Assembly (NCBI GenBank): GCA_041906185.1
Contig: JAYRJQ010000009.1
Location: 159,460-223,459 of the forward strand
DNA from: Roseateles_B sp041906185
GTDB taxonomy: Bacteria; Pseudomonadota; Gammaproteobacteria; Burkholderiales; Burkholderiaceae_C
Direction: 5' to 3'
Length of the DNA stretch: 64,000 nt
Below, piece after piece: positions 17,481 through 26,384 of this stretch. The notes below the pieces were generated by a model. It made no database searches. It was not told the DNA's origin and worked only from the letters and a program-made list of their open reading frames with translations. Positions within the stretch are counted from its first letter, which is position 1. Each line of letters opens with the position of its first letter. A program made the translations under genes and the position numbers.

Positions 17481-17562
17481 CTGGCAGAGCAGGAGGGCAT
17501 TGTTGCCCGTCAGTGTTCCCGACTACATGCAGTCCGGGCTGACGATGCGGGCCCCAAAGCAA

Positions 17563-17582
17563 AAGGCGCCCGAGGGCGCCTT
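17563..17582 (-). terminator. Terminator of the response-regulator gene
   Basis: On the minus strand, 8-bp stem AAGGCGCC / GGCGCCTT with loop CTCG, followed by TTTTGCTTT (complement of 17555-17562). Confidence 0.85.
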
Positions 17583-17617
17583 GAGAGCTCAGGCCGGCAA
17601 GTCCGGCTGTGGACGCG

Positions 17618-18361
17618 TCAGACCAGCCCCTGCTTGCTGGCCAGCACGGCGGCTTCCGCGCGGCTGGAGACGTTCAGCTTTTTGTAGATGGACTTGATGT
17701 GGTCGTTCACGGTGAACCACTTGATGCCCATCAGGTTCGCGATTTCCTTGATCGTGAAACCCTTGCTCAGGTAGGTCAGGACCTCGTTCTCGCGAGGGGT
17801 CAGGCGTTCCCATTCCGGTGCCGGGTCCAGGGCGACACTGCGGCTGTTGGCGAAGCCGCCCGGGCTGGTGAGTGCGCCGAAACCGGAGTTCAGGCCCATG
17901 GGGCCGCTGTCCCCGCTGCCGCCGGGACGGAAATGGGACAGCAGACGCCGCGCAATAGCGGGTGACAGGGGAGGCTGGCCGCGCACGATGCGCTGCAGCT
18001 CTTCCACGAGCACCTCGAAGCGGTCTTCCTTGAGCAGGTAGCCGTCGGCGCCGCACTGTAGGGCCGGGAAGAGGTGGTCGTCGTCCGAATACAGCGTCGT
18101 GACGATCTTGATGGCCGGGCTGCCGGCGATCTCCGCCAGCAGCTCCATGCCATTGCCGTCCGGCAGTTCGAGGTCCACGAGGATGAGGCGGAAGCCCTGC
18201 TCCGGCGGCAGCGAGGCAACGCGGGCCAGCTGCTTGCGGGCGCCTTCCAGGTCGCCCGCTTCGACGAGCTCCATGGTGTCGCTGAAGCTCTCCCGCACCA
18301 CACGGCACAGGAAGCTGCGGGCGACGGGGTTGTCTTCGAGGATGAGTACTTTGACGGCCAT
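17618..18361 (-). CDS. NarL/LuxR-family DNA-binding response regulator
   Basis: 247 residues. The receiver domain (~4-125) has the acidic pair ED at 9-10, phospho-acceptor Asp63 (LILVDLELPDGNG) and the conserved lysine at ~111 (GYLLKEDRF). A Gly/Ser-rich linker (~135-175) leads to a LuxR-type HTH (~180-245: LTPRENEVLTYLSKGFTIKEIANLMG). No histidine kinase gene is adjacent, so it is an orphan; the kinase and target genes are unknown. It is monocistronic, with its own terminator. The recognition helix region IKWFTVNDHIKSIY departs somewhat from the common SxxTVxxHxxxIxxKL pattern. Confidence 0.9.
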   Translation of the reverse strand: MAVKVLILEDNPVARSFLCRVVRESFSDTMELVEAGDLEGARKQLARVASLPPEQGFRLILVDLELPDGNGMELLAEIAGSPAIKIVTTLYSDDDHLFPALQCGADGYLLKEDRFEVLVEELQRIVRGQPPLSPAIARRLLSHFRPGGSGDSGPMGLNSGFGALTSPGGFANSRSVALDPAPEWERLTPRENEVLTYLSKGFTIKEIANLMGIKWFTVNDHIKSIYKKLNVSSRAEAAVLASKQGLV

Positions 18362-18481
18362 GGTCCAGGGGGCTCAGCAGGCTTGCATCCTAGCGTACTG
18401 GACCCTCGAACCAAGCCCCTGAAAGCGGGGAGTCTGCAAGCTCGTGTTGCCCGATCGCGAACGGCTCAGGGCCGGGCGGCG

Positions 18482-19462
18482 TCAGACCTCGTTGATCAGC
18501 AGGACCTTGCCCGTCACCTGGCGGGACTGCAGGCGGGCGAAGGCGGCCGGCAGGTCGCGCATGGAGAAGCGCTGATCGATCACAGGCGCAATGCGCCCGG
18601 CCAGATGCAGGCGCACGAGCTCCCCCAGCATCGCGGCGTTGCGCTGCGGCTCGCGCTTGGCGAAGTCGCCCCAGAAGACACCGATGAGCGAGGCGCCTTT
18701 GAGCAGACACAGGTTCAGGGGCAGGGCGGGGATCTGCCCCTGTGCGAAGCCCACCACGAGGTGCCGGCCGCGCCATGCGATGGAGCGGAAGGCCGCCTCG
18801 CTGAGCTCGCCGCCGACCGGGTCGTAGATGACGTCCGGGCCCCGGCCCCCTGTCAACTCTTTCAGGGTGTTGCGCAGATCCTGCGTCGACAGGTCGATGG
18901 CATGGTCGGCGCCGATGGCCAGGCAGCGCTGGCTCTTCTCGGTGCTCGAGGCCGCTGCGATCACCGTCGCGCCGGCCGCCTTGGCGAGCTGGATCGCCGC
19001 CGTGCCGACGCCGCCCGCGGCCCCGAGCACCAGCACGGTCTCACCTGCCTGCAGCTGCGCCCGGTCCAGCAGGGCGTGCTGGCTCGTGGCGTAGGTGCAG
19101 ATGAAGGCTGCCGCCGCCTCGAGATCGAAGGCGTCCGGCAGCGGGGCCAGCAGCGCGGCGCTGACGCAGGCATGCGTGGCAAAGCCGCCGGTACCCGTGA
19201 AGCCGGCCACGCGCGAGCCGGGCTGCAGGTGCCGCACGCCTTCGCCCACGGCCTCGACGACGCCAGCGAATTCGGCACCGGGAACAAAGGGCAGCGGAGG
19301 GCGCATCTGGTACTTGCCCTGCACGATCAGGAGATCGGGGAAGTTCAGGCTGGCGGCATGGATGCGCACGCGCACCTCGCCGGCCGCGGGCGCCGGCAGC
19401 GGCCGGGGCTCCCAGCGCAGGGTGTCCACGCCAGCGGCGTCGGGGCTGATCCAGGCATGCAT
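18482..19462 (-). CDS. Zinc-independent MDR oxidoreductase, NADPH:quinone reductase type
   Basis: 326 residues. GroES-like domain (~20-110: ASLNFPDLLIVQGKYQ, FVPGAEFAGVV) and Rossmann domain with the NADPH motif VLVLGAAGGVGTAA (~145-160). The zinc ligands of alcohol dehydrogenases are missing, as expected for the quinone oxidoreductase (QOR) branch. It ends LQSRQVTGKVLL, typical of the family. Start ATG 19462 (MHAWISPDA) follows GAAGGAGA at a good distance; an upstream open extension is Arg/Pro-rich and discarded. Substrate is unknown; related annotations are NADPH:quinone reductases. Confidence 0.88.
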   Translation of the reverse strand: MHAWISPDAAGVDTLRWEPRPLPAPAAGEVRVRIHAASLNFPDLLIVQGKYQMRPPLPFVPGAEFAGVVEAVGEGVRHLQPGSRVAGFTGTGGFATHACVSAALLAPLPDAFDLEAAAAFICTYATSQHALLDRAQLQAGETVLVLGAAGGVGTAAIQLAKAAGATVIAAASSTEKSQRCLAIGADHAIDLSTQDLRNTLKELTGGRGPDVIYDPVGGELSEAAFRSIAWRGRHLVVGFAQGQIPALPLNLCLLKGASLIGVFWGDFAKREPQRNAAMLGELVRLHLAGRIAPVIDQRFSMRDLPAAFARLQSRQVTGKVLLINEV

Positions 19463-19637
19463 CGATGTCTCCTTCGAGGGGTTCTTCAGCGGGGCGGCAC
19501 CAGGCCGGGGTGGGCGGCGCCGCTGCGTGCGTGCCGACCGGCGTCGCATGCTAGGGCGAAGCGGCGGCGGGCGGCGTCACCCGTGTGACGCAAGTCAAGC
19601 CCGTGGCAGCCCCGAGCCGGACCGGGCCCGCGCTCAA

Positions 19638-19643
19638 TAGAAT
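19638..19643 (+). promoter_or_regulatory. -10-like box of surE, 7 nt from the start codon
   Basis: TAGAAT, then CGCCGAC, then the surE ATG, without Shine-Dalgarno; possible leaderless start. Confidence 0.45.
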
Positions 19644-19650
19644 CGCCGAC

Positions 19651-20427
19651 ATGCGGATTCTCATTGCCAATGATGACGGCTACCTGGCCCCCGGCCTGGC
19701 AGCGCTGGTGAAGGCCTGCGAGGGCCTGGGTCAGATCGATGTCATCGCCCCCGAGCAGAACGCCTCGGGCACTTCCAACGCGCTGACGCTGTCGCGCCCC
19801 TTGTCGGTCTACACGGCCGCCAACGGCTTCCGGTACGTCAACGGCACGCCCTCGGACTGCGTGCACCTCGCGCTCACCGGCGTCCTGGGCTACCGGCCGG
19901 ACCTGGTGCTGTCCGGCATCAACAACGGTGCCAACATGGGCGACGACACCCTGTATTCCGGCACCGTGGCGGCCGCGACGGAGGGCTATCTCTTCGGCAT
20001 CCCGTCGGTGGCCTTCTCGCAGGCCGAGAAGGGCTGGGGGCACCTCGACGCCGCAGCGGCCCTGGCACGTGCGCTCGTTGAGCAGCTGATCGCCGGAGGG
20101 CTCGGCGAGCCCTTCCTGCTGAACGTCAACGTGCCCAACCGCCCGGATGCGGTGAGCCTGCCGCGCCGCCTGACGCGCCTCGGCCGCCGTCATGCCAGCG
20201 AGCCGCTGATCCATCAGCTCAATCCGCGTGGTGAGTCCATGTACTGGATCGGCCCGGCGGGCGACGCCCGCGAGGCCGGCGAAGGGACGGACTTCCATGC
20301 GTGTGCGAATGGCATGGTGTCCATCACGCCGCTGCAGATCGACCTCACCGACCACGCCCGGCTGCCGCACTGGCAGCAGCGCCTGCCGGGCCTGCAATCA
20401 AGCGGGCCGGCGGGAGGGCAGGCGTGA
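19651..20427 (+). CDS. surE: 5'/3'-nucleotidase SurE
   Basis: 258-residue metal-dependent nucleotidase and exopolyphosphatase linked to stationary-phase survival. The N-terminal MRILIANDDGYLAPGL holds the DD metal ligands, followed by the NASGTSN and SGINNGANMGDDTLYSGTV motifs of the active site. Its TGA overlaps the GTG of pcm (GTGA), so surE, pcm and nlpD form the first part of the rpoS operon. Confidence 0.96.
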   Translation: MRILIANDDGYLAPGLAALVKACEGLGQIDVIAPEQNASGTSNALTLSRPLSVYTAANGFRYVNGTPSDCVHLALTGVLGYRPDLVLSGINNGANMGDDTLYSGTVAAATEGYLFGIPSVAFSQAEKGWGHLDAAAALARALVEQLIAGGLGEPFLLNVNVPNRPDAVSLPRRLTRLGRRHASEPLIHQLNPRGESMYWIGPAGDAREAGEGTDFHACANGMVSITPLQIDLTDHARLPHWQQRLPGLQSSGPAGGQA

Positions 20428-21251
20428 GCGCCGGCGGGCCGAAGCCGCGCCGCTTTCCGCTAGGTCTGGACCAGGTGCAGGCCAAGCCGACCGCCTCGGC
20501 GCGCGAGGTGCTGCGCCCGCAGGCCCACCTCCACATGGCGGCGGCCGATGCGGCCCGCCTGCAGACGCCGCAGGGCCTCGGTCTCGATTCCGCCGGTGTG
20601 CGCCAGCGCATGGTGCAGCGGCTGCGTCGCGAGGGCCTGGTCGACGAGCGTGTGCTGCAGGCCCTGGCCGAGGTGCCGCGTCACGAATTCGTCGACAGCG
20701 CCCTGGCCATCCAGGCCTACGAGGACACGAGCCTGCCCATCGGGCACGGTCAGACGATCTCCAAGCCTTCGGTGGTCGGTCGGATGATCGCGCTGCTGCT
20801 GGCCGGGGAGGGCGCCCGCCAGCGCGGGCAGCTGGGTCGTGTGCTGGAGATCGGCACGGGTTGCGGCTACCAGGCCGCCGTGCTGGCGCGGCTGTCGCGC
20901 CAGGTCGTGAGCATCGAGCGCCTCAAGCCCTTGCATGACAAAGCCGTGGACACGCTGGCGCGCCTGCAGGTGCCGGGACTCAAGCTGATCCACGGGGACG
21001 GGCGGCTCGGCGATGCCGCCGCGGCGCCCTACGACGCCATCATCGCGGCCGCCGGGGGCGAGGACCTGCCGCCGGCGTGGCTCGCTCAGCTCGCGCCGGG
21101 CGGCCGGCTGGTCGCGCCCATGCAGGCCCCGGGCGGCAAGGGGCAGGTGCTCGTGGTGATCGACCATGTGCGGGATGCCAGCGGGCAGCGATTTGTTCGA
21201 ACCCAGCACGAGGCAGTCCTTTTCGTGCCCCTAAAATCGGGCGTGATGTAG
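20424..21251 (+). CDS. pcm: Protein-L-isoaspartate O-methyltransferase
   Basis: 275-residue SAM-dependent repair enzyme for isoaspartyl residues in ageing proteins. The AdoMet site is VLEIGTGCGYQAAVLA; the preceding PIGHGQTISKPSVVGRM is the family signature. It is longer than E. coli Pcm (208) because of an ~60-residue N-terminal extension. GTG 20424 overlaps the surE stop and has GGAGGG seven bases upstream. The order surE-pcm-nlpD-rpoS is the classical stationary-phase cluster. Confidence 0.95.
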   Translation: MSAGGPKPRRFPLGLDQVQAKPTASAREVLRPQAHLHMAAADAARLQTPQGLGLDSAGVRQRMVQRLRREGLVDERVLQALAEVPRHEFVDSALAIQAYEDTSLPIGHGQTISKPSVVGRMIALLLAGEGARQRGQLGRVLEIGTGCGYQAAVLARLSRQVVSIERLKPLHDKAVDTLARLQVPGLKLIHGDGRLGDAAAAPYDAIIAAAGGEDLPPAWLAQLAPGGRLVAPMQAPGGKGQVLVVIDHVRDASGQRFVRTQHEAVLFVPLKSGVM

Positions 21252-21314
21252 GGCGCAGGCGTTGCCCTGCGATGTCGTCCCGCGGGTGCGGGCTTTCAGG
21301 GTGATTGCACGAAC

Positions 21315-22307
21315 ATGCCTTTCCAACTCCGCCCCATGTCTGTGGCACAACAAGCGTTGATGTCGAACCGAGCCTGGCTGCGCCGCGGTGCCGCCGTGGG
21401 TCTCCTGGGCCTGCTGGTCGCCTGCGCGTCGCCGTCCCACCGGGCGCCCGTCGAAGACCGCAGCGCCGGCAGCCGCCCTGCGGCTTCGGCGCCTGCGCAG
21501 CCGAGTTCGTCGGCCGCCACCGCCGGCGCCGAGGTCAAGCCTCTGCCGGGTGCAGAGAACGCCGGCAAGCCGGGCTACTACACCGTCAAGCAAGGTGACA
21601 CGCTCATCCGCGTCGCCCTGGACAACGGCCAGAACTGGCGCGACCTGGTCAAGTGGAACAATCTACCCAACGCCAATCTGATCGAGGTGGGTCAGGTCTT
21701 GCGCGTGGTGCCGCCCGGCGCCAGCGCGGCCGTGAGCACGAAGCCGGTGACCACCGCGAAGGTCGAGACCCGCCCGCTGGACGGCAAGGCCTCGACGCCC
21801 GTGGCGGCTGCCTCGGCGGTGACGGGAGGCAATGCCGCCTCGGCACCGGCCAGTGGTGCAGCGGCGGCCAGCGCGGTGGCGTCATCGGCCTCGTCCACGG
21901 CGCCCGCGGCCAGCGCGGCGGTCGCCAAGGCCGGTGATGACGATGTGGCGTGGGCCTGGCCTGTGCCCGGCCCGGTGGTCCAGGCTTTCGACGACACCCG
22001 CAACAAGGGCGTGGACCTCGGTGGCAAGGCCGGTGATGCCGTGCTCGCCGCGGCCAGCGGCCGCGTGATGTACGTCGGTGCCTCGCTGCGGGGCTATGGC
22101 AACGCCATCATCGTGAAGCACGCGAATGACTACCTCAGCGTCTATGCGCATAATCAGACCATGCTCGTGAAGGAGGACCAACTGGTCCACCGCGGTCAGA
22201 AAATCGCCGAGATGGGGTCTAGCGATGCCGATCAGGTCAAGCTTCACTTCGAAGTCCGCAAGGGTGGCAGGCCGCTGGATCCCGCCAAGCTGCTGCCGCC
22301 GCGCTGA
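21315..22307 (+). CDS. nlpD: Amidase-activator lipoprotein NlpD (LysM plus degenerate M23)
   Basis: 330 residues: lipobox near residue 36 (LLVACAS), a LysM wall-binding domain (~88-133: YYTVKQGDTLIRVALDNGQ), an Ala/Ser-rich linker, and a C-terminal LytM/M23 domain (~215-328). The metal-binding residues are lost (NKGVDLGG where active enzymes have HxGxD, KLHFEVR for HLHFE), as in E. coli NlpD, so it should activate a cell-division amidase rather than cut peptidoglycan. An in-frame ATG at 21336 or 21360 could also start it. In E. coli the major rpoS promoter lies inside nlpD. Confidence 0.95.
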   Translation: MPFQLRPMSVAQQALMSNRAWLRRGAAVGLLGLLVACASPSHRAPVEDRSAGSRPAASAPAQPSSSAATAGAEVKPLPGAENAGKPGYYTVKQGDTLIRVALDNGQNWRDLVKWNNLPNANLIEVGQVLRVVPPGASAAVSTKPVTTAKVETRPLDGKASTPVAAASAVTGGNAASAPASGAAAASAVASSASSTAPAASAAVAKAGDDDVAWAWPVPGPVVQAFDDTRNKGVDLGGKAGDAVLAAASGRVMYVGASLRGYGNAIIVKHANDYLSVYAHNQTMLVKEDQLVHRGQKIAEMGSSDADQVKLHFEVRKGGRPLDPAKLLPPR

Positions 22308-22332
22308 GTGCACCTAGCTCAAGGGGCCGACC

Positions 22333-23382
22333 ATGGAGAACTCTCTGGAACACGCCCCCGAGCTGCCGCGCCGGCCGCTCAATGGCGCCGGCGCATTGCC
22401 TGACGATCCCGGCTTGGAGGACCTGTCCGACGAGGCACAGGAGGACGCCGACGGTGACGCGGGGGAAGACGCCCCGGACGAGGCCCGGGATGCCGTCCGG
22501 CCGCCTGAGCTCATGGCCCAGGGCGAGGTGGAGCTCGGCAACGCGCTGCAGGCCTACCTTCGCGACATCCGCCGTACCCCGCTGCTAACCCCGCAGCAGG
22601 AATTCGACACCGCCATGCAGGCGCGTGCAGGCAGCTTCGAGGCCCGTCAGGCCATGATCGAGCACAACCTGCGGCTCGTCGTCAGCATCGCCAAGAACTA
22701 CCTCGGCCGCGGCCTCCCGATGAGCGATCTCATCGAGGAAGGCAACCTCGGCCTGATGCACGCCATCGGCAAGTTCGAGCCCGAGCGCGGCTTCCGTTTC
22801 TCGACCTACGCCAGCTGGTGGATCCGCCAGGGCATCGAGCGCGCGCTCATGCACCAGGCGCGCTTGGTGCGCCTGCCGGTGCACATCGTGCGTGAGCTGA
22901 ACCAGGTGCTCAAGGCGCGCCGTGCGCTGGAGGCGCTGGCCAGCCAGAAGGGCGCGGAGGCGCAGGTGAGGGCCGACGAGATCGCCCATCTGCTCAATCG
23001 CCCCGTGGCCGAAATCAACGAGCTGCTGGCCTACGCCGAGCTGCCCAGCTCGCTCGATGTGCCCGTCGACCGCGGCAACGAGGGCGGCGAGGCCATGGTC
23101 GATCTCGTGGCGGACGACCAGTCCCCCGATCCGCTGGGCTCGCGCCTGAGCCATGAGATCGAGGACCTGTTGGCGCATGGGCTGGCGGCGCTCAGCGAGC
23201 GCGAGCGCGAGGTGCTTTCCGGCCGCTATGGGCTGGCCGACCGGGAGCCCGAGACGCTGGACGTGCTCGCGCAGCGCCTGGGCCTGACCCGCGAGCGCAT
23301 CCGCCAGATCCAGATCGAGGCGCTCACCAAGCTCAAGCGCAACATGATGCGGCACGGCATCAACCGCGACGCGCTCTTCTGA
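22333..23382 (+). CDS. rpoS: RNA polymerase sigma factor RpoS
   Basis: 349-residue stationary-phase/general stress sigma factor. A very acidic N-terminus (~20-55), region 1.2/2 (YLRDIRRTPLLTPQQEFD, NLRLVVSIAKNYLGRGLPMSDLIEEGNLGLMHAIGKF is the core-binding part), 2.4 (FRFSTYASWWIRQ), region 3 and region 4 (LAQRLGLTRERIRQIQ). It lies 25 bp after nlpD in the conserved surE-pcm-nlpD-rpoS order, which separates it from RpoD. Confidence 0.96.
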   Translation: MENSLEHAPELPRRPLNGAGALPDDPGLEDLSDEAQEDADGDAGEDAPDEARDAVRPPELMAQGEVELGNALQAYLRDIRRTPLLTPQQEFDTAMQARAGSFEARQAMIEHNLRLVVSIAKNYLGRGLPMSDLIEEGNLGLMHAIGKFEPERGFRFSTYASWWIRQGIERALMHQARLVRLPVHIVRELNQVLKARRALEALASQKGAEAQVRADEIAHLLNRPVAEINELLAYAELPSSLDVPVDRGNEGGEAMVDLVADDQSPDPLGSRLSHEIEDLLAHGLAALSEREREVLSGRYGLADREPETLDVLAQRLGLTRERIRQIQIEALTKLKRNMMRHGINRDALF

Positions 23383-23459
23383 AGCCCCGCAGCCGGTGAT
23401 GCCGCCGGCTTTCGACGATCCGCAGGATCGGCCGGGGTGGGGGGAGTGTCCGGCCCTGG

Positions 23460-23465
23460 GATAAT
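23460..23465 (+). promoter_or_regulatory. -10-like box of rlmD, 7 nt from the start codon
   Basis: GATAAT, then CGCCGGC, then the rlmD ATG; no Shine-Dalgarno. Possible leaderless start. Confidence 0.45.
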
Positions 23466-23472
23466 CGCCGGC

Positions 23473-24837
23473 ATGACGCAACAATCAGAATGGCTCAAGG
23501 TCGAGTCGCTGGACATCGAGGCGCAAGGCATCGCCCACAACAGCGAAGGCAAGGTGGTCTTCATCGAGGGCGCACTGCCCGGTGAAGAGGTCCAGGTCAC
23601 GGTCGGCCGCAAGAAGAACAATTGGGAGCAGGGCAGCCTTGTCGCCCTGCGTCGCGAGAGCTCGCAGCGCGTAACGCCCGGCTGCCCGCATTTTGGGCTG
23701 CATGCGGGGGCCTGCGGCGGCTGCAAGATGCAGCATCTGCACGTCTCGGCGCAGGTGGCCGTCAAGCAGCGCGTGCTGGAGGACAACCTCTGGCACCTGG
23801 GCAAGGTGAAGGCCGAGCGCCTGCTGCGCCCCATCGAAGGCCCCGCCTGGGGCTACCGCTACCGTGCACGGCTCTCGGTGCGCTATGTGCCGAAGAAGGG
23901 CGATGTGCTGGTGGGCTTCCACGAGCGCAAGAGCCGCTACATCGCCGACATGCAGCAATGCAAGATCCTGCCTCCCAAAGTGAGCGACCTGCTGCTGCCG
24001 CTGCGCGCGCTGGTCGCCAGCATGGACGAGCGGGACCGCCTGCCGCAGATCGAGCTGGCCATGGGCGATGTGGACGGGCGCCAGATCACGGCGCTGGTGC
24101 TGCGCCACCTCGAGCCGCTGGGCGAGCCCGATCGGCAGCGCCTGCGGGACTTCGCGGCCCAGCACGATGTGCAGTGGTGGCTGCAGCCCAAGGGGCCGGA
24201 CACCGTGCACCTGATGGACGAGGGCGGCACCGAGCTGGCCTACACGCTGCCCGAGTTCGGCATCCTGATGCCGTTCAAGCCGACCGACTTCACGCAGGTC
24301 AACCACCACATCAACACGGTGCTGGTCGGGCGCGCGCTGCGTCTGCTGGGTGTGCAGAAGGACGAACGCATCATCGACTGGTTCTGCGGCCTCGGCAATT
24401 TCACGCTGCCGCTGGCCACGCAGGCCCGCGAGGTGCTGGGCATCGAGGGCAGCGAGGCCCTGGTGCAACGCTCTCGTGAGAACGCCCGGCGCAATCAGCT
24501 GGACCACAAGACCAGCTTCGTGGCTCGCAACCTCTTCGAGATGACGCCGGCCATGCTGGTCGCGGACGGCTATGCCGACCGCTGGCTGGTGGACCCGCCT
24601 CGCGAAGGCGCGTTTGCGCTGGTGAAGGCGCTGGCGGACCTCTGTGAGGACCCGAGCCTTGCGCCCGGCTGGGAGCCGCCGCGCCGGATCGTCTATGTGT
24701 CCTGTGCGCCGGCCACGCTGGCGCGCGATGCGGGCCTGCTGGTCAATGTGGCCGGCTACCGCTGCACGGCGGCAAGCGCGGTGAACATGTTCCCGCACAC
24801 GGCGCACGTGGAGAGCATCGCGGTCTTCGAGCGCTGA
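23473..24837 (+). CDS. rlmD: 23S rRNA (uracil-1939-C5)-methyltransferase
   Basis: 454 residues. N-terminal TRAM-like RNA-binding part (~5-60), then the four cysteines of the iron-sulfur cluster (CPHF, CGGC and MQQCK region, ~83-165), and a C-terminal SAM methyltransferase domain with DWFCGLGNFTLPLA and the catalytic cysteine in YVSCAPATLARD. It methylates U1939 of 23S rRNA. An in-frame upstream start exists at 23437, but ATG 23473 matches the family and is directly preceded by the GATAAT box. Confidence 0.95.
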   Translation: MTQQSEWLKVESLDIEAQGIAHNSEGKVVFIEGALPGEEVQVTVGRKKNNWEQGSLVALRRESSQRVTPGCPHFGLHAGACGGCKMQHLHVSAQVAVKQRVLEDNLWHLGKVKAERLLRPIEGPAWGYRYRARLSVRYVPKKGDVLVGFHERKSRYIADMQQCKILPPKVSDLLLPLRALVASMDERDRLPQIELAMGDVDGRQITALVLRHLEPLGEPDRQRLRDFAAQHDVQWWLQPKGPDTVHLMDEGGTELAYTLPEFGILMPFKPTDFTQVNHHINTVLVGRALRLLGVQKDERIIDWFCGLGNFTLPLATQAREVLGIEGSEALVQRSRENARRNQLDHKTSFVARNLFEMTPAMLVADGYADRWLVDPPREGAFALVKALADLCEDPSLAPGWEPPRRIVYVSCAPATLARDAGLLVNVAGYRCTAASAVNMFPHTAHVESIAVFER

Positions 24838-24864
24838 GTCGCGCGGGGCGCGTCCAGGCATGAA

Positions 24865-24890
24865 AAAGGGCTCCGGAAACGGAGCCCTTT
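24865..24890. terminator. Bidirectional terminator between rlmD and the BI-1 gene
   Basis: Perfect 11-bp stem AAAGGGCTCCG / CGGAGCCCTTT with a GAAA loop. Flanking runs of A on the left and T on the right let it serve both convergent genes; the minus-strand U-run is longer. Confidence 0.92.
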
Positions 24891-24942
24891 GCGTGGGTGG
24901 TGTGCCTCGGCGCGCTGGGCGCCGAGTTCACGCAGGCCCATC

Positions 24943-25632
24943 TCAGTCGCGTTCGCCGCCGAAGATGCCCAGCATGGCCAGCAGGTTCTGGAACACGTTG
25001 TAGATGTCCAGGTAGATCGCGAGCGTGGCGCTGATGTAGTTGGTCTCGCCGCCGTCGATGATGCGCTTGACGTCATAGACCATGAAGGCGGAGAACACCG
25101 CCATCGACAGCACCATCAGCGTGAGCATCAGGGCCGAGGACTGCAGGAACACGTTCACGAGGCCGGCCACCAGCATGATGACGGCGCCGATGAACAGGAA
25201 CTTGCCGAAGCTCGAGAGATCGCGCTTGATCACCGAGGCCAGGCTGGCCATGGCCAGGAAGATGACACCCGTGCCAGCGAAGGCCGTCATGATCAACGAC
25301 GGGCCGTTCTTGAAGCCCAGCACGAAGGCCAGCAGGCGCGACAGCATCAGGCCCATGAAGAACGTGAAAGCAAGCAGGGAGGCCACGCCGGCGGCGCTGT
25401 TCTTGGTCTTCTCGACGAGGAACATCAGGCCGAAGGCGCCCACGAAGAACAGCAGCAGGCTCGGGCCGCGACCGAGAGTGGCCAGGATGCCGGTGCTGAC
25501 GCCGATCCAGGCGCCCAGGACCGTCGGCACCATGGACAGGGCCAGCAGCCAGTAGGTGATGCGCAGCACGCGCTGGCGGTCGGCGGCCAGGCCCAGGCCA
25601 ACGCTGCCGAATTGACCTTGAACGTCGTACAT
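24943..25632 (-). CDS. Bax inhibitor-1 family (YccA/YbhL-like) membrane protein
   Basis: 229 residues with about seven transmembrane segments, no signal peptide and the BI-1 signature near the C-terminus (VYDVKRIIDGGETNYISATLAIYLDIYNVFQNLL), including the acidic residues of the pH-sensing pore. Bacterial members act as calcium leak channels or, like YccA, inhibit FtsH; which applies here is not known. ftsH lies 11 kb away, so context does not decide. Single gene with its own terminator. Confidence 0.9.
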   Translation of the reverse strand: MYDVQGQFGSVGLGLAADRQRVLRITYWLLALSMVPTVLGAWIGVSTGILATLGRGPSLLLFFVGAFGLMFLVEKTKNSAAGVASLLAFTFFMGLMLSRLLAFVLGFKNGPSLIMTAFAGTGVIFLAMASLASVIKRDLSSFGKFLFIGAVIMLVAGLVNVFLQSSALMLTLMVLSMAVFSAFMVYDVKRIIDGGETNYISATLAIYLDIYNVFQNLLAMLGIFGGERD

Positions 25633-25826
25633 GAATTCCTCCGGTTTCGATGTCAGTGCCTGCCCGAGGTGGGCATTCCCGCTGATTCTAGGGCCGGGTG
25701 CGGGACAGTTTTGCCCGGGAGCCGACCAATCCCTAGATGGGCAGAGGATAAAGTGCGGGCTCGTCTGCCCTTTGCAAGCCTCGTGGTCGCAAGGCGCAGC
25801 TCCTCTTCAGCACTCAAGAGCTCCCC

Positions 25827-26231
25827 ATGAAGCAAAAGCCCTACCTCGCCCTGGATGACGTCAAGCGCATCGCCGCTGCCGCCGAGGCCGAAGCTGTGAA
25901 GAACAACTGGGCGGTCAGCATCGCCATCGTCGACGACGGCGGCCACCTGCTGTGGCTGCAGCGGCTCGACGGCGCCGCGGCCATCTCGGCGCAGATTGCG
26001 CCGGCCAAGGCGCACACCGCGGCCCTGGGGCGCCGTGAATCCAAGGTTTACGAGGACATGATCAACCAAGGTCGCGTCTCCTTCCTGAGCGCGCCGGGCC
26101 TGTCGGGCCTGCTGGAAGGCGGCGTTCCGGTGCTGGTGGACGGCTTCTGCGTGGGCGCCGTCGGCGTCAGCGGCGTGAAGTCCAGCGAGGATGCCCAGAT
26201 TGCCAAGGCCGGCATCGCCGCCCTGGGTTGA
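25827..26231 (+). CDS. GlcG/HbpS-like (DUF336) heme-binding-type protein
   Basis: 134 residues covering the whole GlcG/HbpS domain: ALDDVKRIAAAAEAEA, VSIAIVDDGGHLLWLQRLDGA, and the glycine-rich C-terminal half GLLEGGVPVLVDGFCVGAVGVSG. Cytoplasmic, no signal peptide. Members bind heme or cobalamin, or accompany glycolate/propanediol pathways; none of those genes is nearby, so no role is assigned. A short hairpin (GAGGGC / GCCCTC, 26230-26254) follows without a T run. Confidence 0.85.
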   Translation: MKQKPYLALDDVKRIAAAAEAEAVKNNWAVSIAIVDDGGHLLWLQRLDGAAAISAQIAPAKAHTAALGRRESKVYEDMINQGRVSFLSAPGLSGLLEGGVPVLVDGFCVGAVGVSGVKSSEDAQIAKAGIAALG

Positions 26232-26384
26232 GGGCCCCGATGTCCATCGCCCTCTCGGGTGGGCGCCGCAAGGGGCAATTCCTGAGGTGAGCGTGCCACC
26301 CTGACGCTGACAATCCCCCCGCGTTCCGGCTCTCGATGCAGACGACCGGGCGACAAGACCAACAAATCGTGGCAGGGGGAAATC

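Noticed and set aside
17182..17697. A 171-codon plus-strand open frame starting inside tRNA-His
   Set aside because: It covers the tRNA, two terminators and the 10-bp array; the protein has no recognisable fold and no ribosome site.
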